64,000 nucleotides of DNA from Gracilariopsis chorda (Eukaryota; Rhodophyta; Florideophyceae; Gracilariales; Gracilariaceae): contig NBIV01000284.1 in the NCBI GenBank assembly GCA_003194525.1, positions 29,945 to 93,944 of the forward strand, read 5' to 3'. Positions 56,985 to 64,000 of the stretch are shown piece by piece (within the stretch, counting starts at the first letter, position 1; each line of letters starts with the position of its first letter). The position numbers were made by a program, and so were the translations under genes. The notes below the pieces were generated by a model. It made no database searches. It was not told the DNA's origin and worked only from the letters and a program-made list of their open reading frames with translations.

Positions 56985-59900
56985 ATGGATTCATTCGGTG
57001 GCATCAAGATTGAAAAGTTGGGCGAGGATAACTTCCATGTATGGAAGCAAAAGGTTGAGTTGCTGCTTGCACTCAAGGACCTCGATGACCATCTTGAATC
57101 AACCAGGCCTACGGACGATGACGAGTTGTCAGCATGGAAGAAGAAAGACGCCAAGGCCAGGGCTGTTATTGGTCTCAGCATCAGTGATGAGCATTTGGAC
57201 CATGTGAGGGATACCGAGAATGCTGCGGAAATGTGGAAAGCCATTTGCGATGTGTTCCAGCGTAAAACGCTGCTCAACCGAATCAATGCAAGACGTGCCT
57301 TCTACACAGCCAAGATGCGAGATGATGAGAAAATGTTACACTTCATCAATCGTGTTCGTCATCTTGCATCGGATCTGAAGAGCATGGACGTAGTGGTTGA
57401 GGAGGAAGACATCGCTATGGCAATCCTATGTGGGCTACCAGACCGCTTCGAACACCTCATTGTCGCTATTGACACCACGATTGGTGATCGTAAACTCGAT
57501 TTAGAGTTTGTGAAGAGTCGTTTGCTGCAAGAGGAACAGCGAATGAACGATCGTGCCAAGGAGGAGTCCGGAAGTGACACGGCTTTGGTCGGTGCGCAGT
57601 CACGAAAGAAGTCCATGGTGTGCTACTACTGTGGTAAGAAGGGGCATATCCAGAGAAACTGTTTCAAGAGACAACGTGACGAAGCTAGCAAAGAGCAGAG
57701 TGCTGCCGCAAACCCAGCTGTGCAGACCGATCTCGGCAACGAGAAACGAGGATGTGACAGTGACTCTGACTTTGTTTGTCTCATTGCGACAGGTTCTGTG
57801 GAAGAAAGTATCAGTGACTGGATCATTGACTCTGGTGCCACCGCCCATATGACGTATGACGAGTCCATGTTTGACAGTTATAGCAAAAGAGAGTCTGCCG
57901 GTGTGAGTATCGGCAATGACTCGAAGCTGGAGTCTCTTGGTCATGGCAGTGTCCACCTCGATCTCGCTGTTGAAGGGCGTAAGAGCAAGTGCCGGTTGGG
58001 TGAAGTAGTGCACGTACCGAATTTAAGGTATCATCTGCTGTCAGTATCTGCGATGTGTGACCTGGGTGCGCGAGTGGTGTTTGACAAAACCAAAGTATGT
58101 GTATACAAAGGCAACACCATGATCGCCCAGGGCCGTCGCATCAAAGGACTGTACTACCTATGTACCGCGATTGAAGTACCAGAAGACATGGACAACGCAC
58201 TTGTGACTGACCTGTCACTATGGCATGCTCGAATGGCTCATGTGAATGTGGATGGTATCAAACATATGGCTCGTAACGGTGTTGTGTCAGGGCTGAATGT
58301 GGACTTGAATCAATCGATGGATGTGTGTGACTCTTGTGTAGTGGGAAAATCTACACGTGCTCCAACTCCCAAGCAAGGGGGGGAACGGGCTTTGCACCCA
58401 TTGGACCTAGTGCATTCGGACATTTGTGGTCCAATCCAAGTAGGTTCCTTGGGAGGTTCACACTACTTCGTCACATTCATCGATGATCACTCCCGTTTTT
58501 GCTTCTTGTACATGCTCAAGACCAAGGATGAGGTGTTCCACGTGTTCGTGAAGTGGCTCAAGATGGTTCAAAATCAGAGTGACCGACATGTGAAAACCAT
58601 TACCGCACGTGAGTCTGTGCTACATGCGTTACGCACAGACAATGCTGGTGAATATGTGTCAAAGAAATTTTCACAAGAGCTTGAACGTCACGGTATTGAA
58701 CATCAGCGAACGGTGCCTTACAATCCACATCAGAATGGTCTGGCCGAACGGTTCAACCGAACACTCATGGACTTGGTGAGATCGATGCTGCATCACAAGA
58801 AACTGCCAAAGAGCTTCTGGGCTGAAGCATTGAACGTTGCAGTGTATGTGCGCAATCGAGTCACCTGCAAGGCCCTTCCGAGTGACGTGACACCACTCGA
58901 GATGTGGAGTGGATATGAACCTGACTTGAGCAATCTGCGTGTGTTCGGTAGCCGGTGCTGGTACAAAGTGGTGGACCACAAGCTGAAGAAGCTGGAGCAA
59001 CGTGCCGTGGAGGCGATCTTTATTGGGTACACATCTGGATCGAACGGTTATAAACTGTGGGATGCGCAAAAGGAGAAGGTGGTTGTGTCGAGAGATGTGA
59101 GGTTTGACGAATGTAGTGGTTCAGATCAAGGTACTGACCACGTTGATGATGACGACTATGCTGAGATCGACATCTCGGACAAGCCGAAATCAAACATCAC
59201 CTCCACCTCTACTAAACCCACCGATGCTGCCCAAGTTGAACCCGCTGCACCAGATACTCCACCAGAAGAAGCTTCAGGCAGTGGCCACGATGAGCCCACA
59301 GCTGAGACAGAAGTTGAGCCAGATGTACCAGATCCACCACCACTTCGGAGATCCACTCGTGAGCGTAGAGCGCCTACCTCGTGGTGGCGCGGCACTGCCC
59401 TACTCACTGCCAGTGATGACGTCCCATCCTCATACTCCGATGCGGTGTCACGTCCTGATTCAAAAGCGTGGACCAAGGCCATGAACAGTGAGTACGAGTC
59501 TCTGATGGAGCATGACACATGGGAGTTAGTGCCAAGGCCAGCTGACAGCAACGTGATATCATCCAAGTGGGTATTTGTGCAAAAATATGAGGCTGGCGAC
59601 AACGATGAACCGACAGTGAGGTACAAGGCTCGTGTGGTGGCTCGAGGGTTTCTGCAGATCGAAGGTGTAGACTTCTCCGAGACGTATGCACCAGTGGTCA
59701 AATTCACATCCATTAGAATGATTCTGTCCATTGTAGCAGTGCAGGACTATCATCTGCACCAGATGGATGTGAAGACTGCATTCTTGAATGGCGACCTGGA
59801 AGAGACTGTGTACATGGAGCAGCCGGACGGATTCATCAAACCTGGGAACGAGGACTTGGTATGCCTTCTCAAGAAAGCCATCTATGGGCTACGACAGGCA

Positions 59901-61010
59901 TCAAGGCAGTGGTTTGCAAAGATGTACTTGTTCCTCGTTGGTTGGATGGGTCTGAAGCCAAACGTCGCAGACGAGTGCGTCTACACCGGAGAGGTACTGG
60001 GAGCGCTTGTGATCATTGCTCTTTATGTGGACGACTTGCTCATTGCGAGTCCAAATATGGAGACAATGAATCGCGTAAAGCGTGAACTGTCAAAACGTTT
60101 TCAGATGAAGGATCTCAGTGAAGCGCGCATGGTACTTGGGTTCGAGATCCATCGTGATCGATCCAAAAGACAGCTGTACCTGACACAGTCTGCATACACG
60201 CGTAAGGTCTTAGAACGTTTTGGCATGTTGCAGTGCAAACCAATGGACACTCCCATGGACTCCGGTGCTGACCTCACTAAGGTAGAAGAGCCTCTGACGA
60301 ACATCCCGTATCGCCAGGTGATCGGTTGTCTGATGTATCTCTCTGTTGGCACTCGACAGGACATCTCGTTTGCAGTGTCCAAGCTAGCCAAGTATGTCGA
60401 GAAACCTGGAGAGACTCATTGGAAAGCGGTCAAGCGTGTTCTGCGTTACCTCAATGGCACTCGCTCCCTCGGACTTACTTATGGCACCACGATTGATACT
60501 CAGCTGTATGGATACGTAGACTCTGACTGGGCAGGTGATACATCCAACCGCAAGTCCACCAGTGGGTATGTGTTCATGATGTGCGGTGCTCCTGTGTCTT
60601 GGAGCTCGCGCCAACAGGAAGTAGTTGCATTGTCTAGCGCTGAGGCTGAGTATGTGAGTCTGTGCAGTGGGATGAAGGAAGCGATCTGGCTGAGACGACT
60701 GTGGAGTGGCATTGGCAACGCAAGTGGACTACACGTGGATGAGTCAGTGACGCTAATGGTTGAGCCCACAACTGTGTACGTGGATAACCAAGGTTGCATC
60801 GACCTTGCTCGAAATGGAGTTGTGAACAAGCGTACTAAGCACATTGATATTCGCTTTCACTTCACCAGAGAGGCTCTACGCGACAAAGCCGTCCAGTTGC
60901 AGTACTGTTCCACGGAAGACATGGTCGCCGATATGCTGACGAAAGCGCTCGGTCGAGTTAAGCTGGCAAGGTTTCGCGGTGACTGTGGCTTGCTCCCCTT
61001 AGACCTTTGA
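56985..61010 (+). CDS. Copia Gag-Pol polyprotein (intact, 1341 aa)
   Basis: One uninterrupted frame. UBN2-type gag (about 1-200); zinc knuckle CYYCGKKGHIQRNC (about 213-226, CX2CX4HX4C); aspartic protease WIIDSGATAH with Asp282; pre-integrase HHCC finger (LWHARMAHVN to CDSCVVGK, about 410-456); integrase with Asp479 (VHSDICG), Asp552 (LRTDNAGEY) and Glu588 (GLAERFNRT), a D-D-35-E set; Ser/Asp/Glu-rich linker; RT with MDVKTAFLNGDLEE (about 927) and LYVDDLLI (Asp1016, Asp1017); RNase H from YVDSDWAGD (about 1174) to the end. Integrase lies before RT, which defines Copia/Ty1 elements. All catalytic residues are present, so the element should be able to move. Gag and Pol have no frameshift or stop between them, so their ratio must be set otherwise (splicing or protein turnover). 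Confidence 0.96.
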   Translation: MDSFGGIKIEKLGEDNFHVWKQKVELLLALKDLDDHLESTRPTDDDELSAWKKKDAKARAVIGLSISDEHLDHVRDTENAAEMWKAICDVFQRKTLLNRINARRAFYTAKMRDDEKMLHFINRVRHLASDLKSMDVVVEEEDIAMAILCGLPDRFEHLIVAIDTTIGDRKLDLEFVKSRLLQEEQRMNDRAKEESGSDTALVGAQSRKKSMVCYYCGKKGHIQRNCFKRQRDEASKEQSAAANPAVQTDLGNEKRGCDSDSDFVCLIATGSVEESISDWIIDSGATAHMTYDESMFDSYSKRESAGVSIGNDSKLESLGHGSVHLDLAVEGRKSKCRLGEVVHVPNLRYHLLSVSAMCDLGARVVFDKTKVCVYKGNTMIAQGRRIKGLYYLCTAIEVPEDMDNALVTDLSLWHARMAHVNVDGIKHMARNGVVSGLNVDLNQSMDVCDSCVVGKSTRAPTPKQGGERALHPLDLVHSDICGPIQVGSLGGSHYFVTFIDDHSRFCFLYMLKTKDEVFHVFVKWLKMVQNQSDRHVKTITARESVLHALRTDNAGEYVSKKFSQELERHGIEHQRTVPYNPHQNGLAERFNRTLMDLVRSMLHHKKLPKSFWAEALNVAVYVRNRVTCKALPSDVTPLEMWSGYEPDLSNLRVFGSRCWYKVVDHKLKKLEQRAVEAIFIGYTSGSNGYKLWDAQKEKVVVSRDVRFDECSGSDQGTDHVDDDDYAEIDISDKPKSNITSTSTKPTDAAQVEPAAPDTPPEEASGSGHDEPTAETEVEPDVPDPPPLRRSTRERRAPTSWWRGTALLTASDDVPSSYSDAVSRPDSKAWTKAMNSEYESLMEHDTWELVPRPADSNVISSKWVFVQKYEAGDNDEPTVRYKARVVARGFLQIEGVDFSETYAPVVKFTSIRMILSIVAVQDYHLHQMDVKTAFLNGDLEETVYMEQPDGFIKPGNEDLVCLLKKAIYGLRQASRQWFAKMYLFLVGWMGLKPNVADECVYTGEVLGALVIIALYVDDLLIASPNMETMNRVKRELSKRFQMKDLSEARMVLGFEIHRDRSKRQLYLTQSAYTRKVLERFGMLQCKPMDTPMDSGADLTKVEEPLTNIPYRQVIGCLMYLSVGTRQDISFAVSKLAKYVEKPGETHWKAVKRVLRYLNGTRSLGLTYGTTIDTQLYGYVDSDWAGDTSNRKSTSGYVFMMCGAPVSWSSRQQEVVALSSAEAEYVSLCSGMKEAIWLRRLWSGIGNASGLHVDESVTLMVEPTTVYVDNQGCIDLARNGVVNKRTKHIDIRFHFTREALRDKAVQLQYCSTEDMVADMLTKALGRVKLARFRGDCGLLPLDL

Positions 61011-61020
61011 AGTCAGTGAC

Positions 61021-61030
61021 AGAGGGGGGG
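61021..61030 (+). promoter_or_regulatory. Polypurine tract of element E
   Basis: AGAGGGGGGG directly before the 3' LTR, the plus-strand primer site; 10 bp after the gag-pol stop codon. Confidence 0.9.
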
Positions 61031-61809
61031 TGTTGGCAGTAGTACCTGTGCTGTCACTGAAAACCAAATGTTCCGGGGAGCATGGGCTGTTTTAGAGGGT
61101 ACCTCTGCAAAAGCGCATATGCGCGTGTGCGCGAACCCAACGTGAAACTGGCTTCTGATTGGCTACTGCAAATGTACATATGCAACGTGGTGCGTACAAG
61201 TGGTATGGCATAACTGGATCGGTTGGACACACCCACGTGTCCAGCTACTACAGTGGTCACAGTGTACGTTGTGTGCAGGGGATACTGATGAAGTGGTTGA
61301 CACCTGGTACAAATGGTACAGCAGTGGTTGGTACAATGGTAAGGTGCGCATGCACTGTCAACAGGTTTACACATGCACGGGTATATTGATGACGTGGGTG
61401 TTATGTACATCGCCACATGATGACATGGCACTAACACCACAGGTTACGTGCCGACTTACCGTGACGTGTTGACTTACCGTGATGTGTTGGCATGTGCTGG
61501 CGTGTGTTGGAGTCGTGAATTTGTGCCTTGTCATGGTCATGTGTATGCACGTAACTATTACAGAACATTGGTGCGTTGGTGTGCGTTGGTGTAATGAGGT
61601 TGTGCTGAGCTGGCTATGTCATGTTAGATGATGATTGGTAGTATTGAGTGTCGCTGCTTAGTGGTTTAGGTTTTACTTGTAGTTGGTGTTCCCGCGCAAT
61701 TCGAGTTTAGAGTGGTATATAAGATGTGCCTGAAGGACCTCCAAGTAAATCCAAGCTAGAGCTGGCGAACTTCCCTTCCATCCCCTCAACTTCCTTTCAA
61801 CTTTCAACA
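61031..61809 (+). repeat. 3' LTR of element E
   Basis: Matches the 5' LTR at an offset of 6044 bp. TATA box at 61716-61722 could also drive read-through into the rest of copy F. Confidence 0.95.
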
Positions 61810-62091
61810 GTGACATCAGCTGCCAGTCAATAGCTGTATCGCGATCGGGCATTTATATTAGCTCCTGGTCAACTTTCTAAGCATCAAGTCACTCATTCTG
61901 CTTCATTTTCATTTCATCTCGTTTCATTTTTTGGTGATTGGTCTTCTTCCGGAACAATGTCTGACTCCGAAGTTGAGTCCGAAACCACCTCTGGTGTGAA
62001 GATCCCACGCTTCCATGGTAAGCGAGGTGAAGATTACACCCTATGGCGACACCGTCTGCGTGCCGCGTGTTGAATTAAAGGTGTCTGGAAT

Positions 62092-62802
62092 GTGGTTATG
62101 TCCAGTTCGGAGGAGTCATCTAGTGCCACAATGACACAAGCGTCTATTTCTAGTGCGACCAGACACCCCTCCCGTATACTTGCAAAGCGCGAAAAGGCAT
62201 GTGCAATCATCATTTGTGCACTTGGTGATGCCCCACTGCGTGTAGTCATGGATGTGGATGATGACCCTGGTCGCATGCTTCAACTACTTGATGCGAGATA
62301 TAACTCAAACAGGACTGTGTCTCGTATAGCTGTGCAGACTCAGCTGTTCAGAATGTCATACAAAGGCCAAAACATGTCTGAGTATGTGGACCAGTTTGCC
62401 TCTCTGTTCTCGCAGCTGGACCGCATGGGCAAGGATGCGGCTATACCTGAGTCTCACAAGGCACCTATGCTTCTGGCCTCTATTGACCCCAACTGCTCTT
62501 TGGAGTCAACTGCAGCAGCACTTAGGACCAAGGAGATCTCCGAACTGACATGGGACTATGTGGCGACAACCCTGATTGATGAATATAATGCTCGTCAAAT
62601 GGGTTCAGGTAGTTCCAGTAGAGGTCGTAATCGCAAAAAGAACAGGTACAAGGGTGGTGCCCGAATAAGTGGACACAGCAGATCATCGATTGGTAATGAA
62701 AATGATGGTAACGCGTCAGATTCGACCACTGTTAACGACCCCACTGGTCGTGCGTATGCTGCTGGAAGCAAACGGGTACCACTGCACCTTCTGCGACCGT
62801 GA
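62092..62802 (+). pseudogene. Copia gag of copy F
   Basis: 236 open codons after the early TGA: KACAIIICALGDAPLRVV, then PGRMLQLLD, VDQFASLFSQLDRMGKDA and ELTWDYVATTLIDEYNAR, a UBN2-type capsid region. The frame shifts just before the zinc knuckle (one base apparently lost near 62772). Confidence 0.8.
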
Positions 62803-62819
62803 TGGACATACCCAAGACC

Positions 62820-64000
62820 GATGTCACGTGAATCCAGACAACCCTGAAAACCATCTGCCACAAGCAATCTTGGACCAGCTGAGGGTGAACGCAGTTGAGA
62901 AGCCAAAGCGTTCTGGGAAGTCATCCAGTAGAGCGTCCAAAGTTGAGATTGCTGGTGTTGCTAGTGAGAAGTCTTCAGTGGTACCGCCAGCTATTAGTCA
63001 CATCGACACTTATGCGGACAGTGTGCTACGTCTCATTTCTTCTGTTCTGTATCTGCGTTCGTTCCAGACACACTGATTGACATACCAGAGAAGACAATTG
63101 AGCTAGCTGACAACACCACGGTGAATGCCGCGCAACAAGGAGATGTCATACTACCCTTCTCGGATGTGAACCTCAGGTTGGCGAAAGTGCTGCTAGTTCC
63201 GAATCTTGGATATAACCTAGTATCTGTAGGTTGCTTAGCTGACAAGGGTATCCAGTCACGGTTCTGTGGTAAGGAGGTAACCCTACAACATGAGCACGGG
63301 TTTGACATTGGGACGTGGGACTCGTCATAATCGTTCCCGTCTGTACATGCTACCCAACCCCATTGACCACTGGGATACATCCAAGATGCTTTCTGCAACA
63401 GACGACAGCACAAGTACATTGTGGCATCGCACACTGGCACATATGAATGAGTATGACCTACAAAAGGTTCATGAACATGTCGACGGAGTCCCAAAACTCA
63501 ACTTCATGGAGGAGATATGTCGATCGTGTCGCTTGGCAAAGCACATAAACTGCCATTTCTGGGCAAGTTTGAAAGATCTGACAACGTTGGAGACATTGTG
63601 CACTCAGACATATGGGTCCATTAGTGCCATCGTTCCCAGATCGATTCCGGTATGCATCTGGATTTGTGGATGATCACTCGCGATATGCAGTACTTGGGTT
63701 CATGATGCATAGGTCTGAGATTGCACAAGTGTTCTTGGGTGTGAGACAGAAGCTCAAACAGCTTGGAGGAGAGCATGTGCTTATTCGAAGGCTGCACTCT
63801 GACAATGCCGAAGAGTACATTGCCTTGCAAGAGAATCCCAAGAATGGTCTCCAGAGGTATCGTTTTCTCCACCGTATACCCAGAACATAATGCCATTGCA
63901 GAGCGCATCAATCGCACTATGGGTGAAGCTGCCCGAGCTTTGCTCATTCAAGCAAATCTTCCAGAATGTTTGTGGTCATATGCACTGAAACATGTTATTT
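62820..64000 (+). pseudogene. Copia protease and integrase of copy F, to window end
   Basis: Protease YADS is followed by a frameshift in place of the Gly of DSGATSH (about 63015). QQGDVILPFSDVNLRLAKVLLVPNLGYNLVSV (in two parts), LWHRTLAHMN and ICRSCRL, then FVDDHSRYAVLGF and LHSDNAEEYIALQ follow in changing frames, up to INRTMGEAARALLIQ near 63950. Confidence 0.78.

Larger units (their letters stand above)
54987..61809 (+). mobile_element. Complete Copia family II element E, nested in F
   Basis: 6823 bp with two 779-bp LTRs that appear identical by eye over their whole length, flanked by GTGAC at 54982-54986 and 61810-61814. Inside: primer site, a leader of about 1.2 kb, one gag-pol frame and a polypurine tract. 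Identical LTRs imply a very recent insertion. It sits in the leader of copy F, whose sequence resumes at 61810 or 61815 without loss. Confidence 0.95.
53506..64000 (+). mobile_element. Copia family I, copy F (interrupted by E, runs off the window)
   Basis: 5' LTR 53506-54337, primer site 54338-54351, leader 54352-54986, then element E, then leader 61815-61956 and gag-pol from ATG 61957 to the window end inside integrase. Gag has a TGA at about 62071 (in RAAC-stop-IKG). The knuckle CTFCDRDGHTQDRC and the protease region follow with frameshifts, and HHCC and the first integrase Asp are present but broken. CATTG precedes the LTR (53501-53505); the matching copy would lie beyond 64000. Confidence 0.85.

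Overview
The window reads as eukaryotic nuclear DNA, most likely from a florideophyte red alga of the Chondrus type. This is an inference. It rests on intron-poor genes crowded into a short island, a secreted Hedgehog/intein (Hint) protein, a plant-type lycopene cyclase fragment, an organellar-type rRNA methyltransferase gene, a nuclear tRNA-Ile(AAU), and a surrounding sea of nested Copia retrotransposons.

Layout. (1) 1-972 is the 5' part of a membrane-anchored glycosyltransferase-like gene on the minus strand that runs off the left edge. 1045-4208 holds nothing I can support, and 4209-4537 is a broken fragment of a lycopene cyclase gene. (2) 5075-12280 is the gene island: a secreted Hint-domain protein (-), an RsmE-type rRNA methyltransferase (+), tRNA-Ile(AAU), and a secreted bacterial-type nuclease (-) split by a one-base frameshift. 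(3) 12890-23990 is a graveyard of DNA transposons: a 29-bp-arm palindrome, a decayed Helitron (13856-19306, -) and a decayed PIF/Harbinger element (about 19860-22394). (4) 23990-64000 is almost entirely Copia elements in two coding families. I call them family I (copies A, B, F, G, H, K) and family II (C, D, E).

Nesting of the Copia region. A (23990-26636, +) is cut by B (26637-30472, +). B is cut by C (30473-37240, -), a piece of family I RT follows (37241-37919), and then comes D (37920-44142, +), a near mirror image of C. D joins directly to K (44143-about 47725, +). A G-type LTR follows, then H (LTR plus leader, -), then G (-). G is interrupted in gag by F (+), whose leader is interrupted in turn by E (54987-61809, +). 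E is the one element that looks complete: identical 779-bp LTRs, a GTGAC target duplication, primer-binding site, polypurine tract and a single uninterrupted 1341-codon gag-pol frame.

Most interesting signals. First, a two-hairpin leader RNA element is shared by the two coding families, with pairing kept by compensatory change. Second, a U3 module (palindrome GCGCATATGCGC, an ACCCAACGTGAAAC block and a CCAAT-type box) occurs about eleven times across otherwise different LTR types. Third, all six readable primer-binding sites match the anticodon arm of initiator tRNA-Met, which points to half-tRNA priming. Fourth, two family I copies share one integrase-destroying deletion while keeping RT/RNase H. 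Fifth, the C/D inverted pair shares premature stops and has a core more alike than its ends. None of this has been checked by alignment software or database search.
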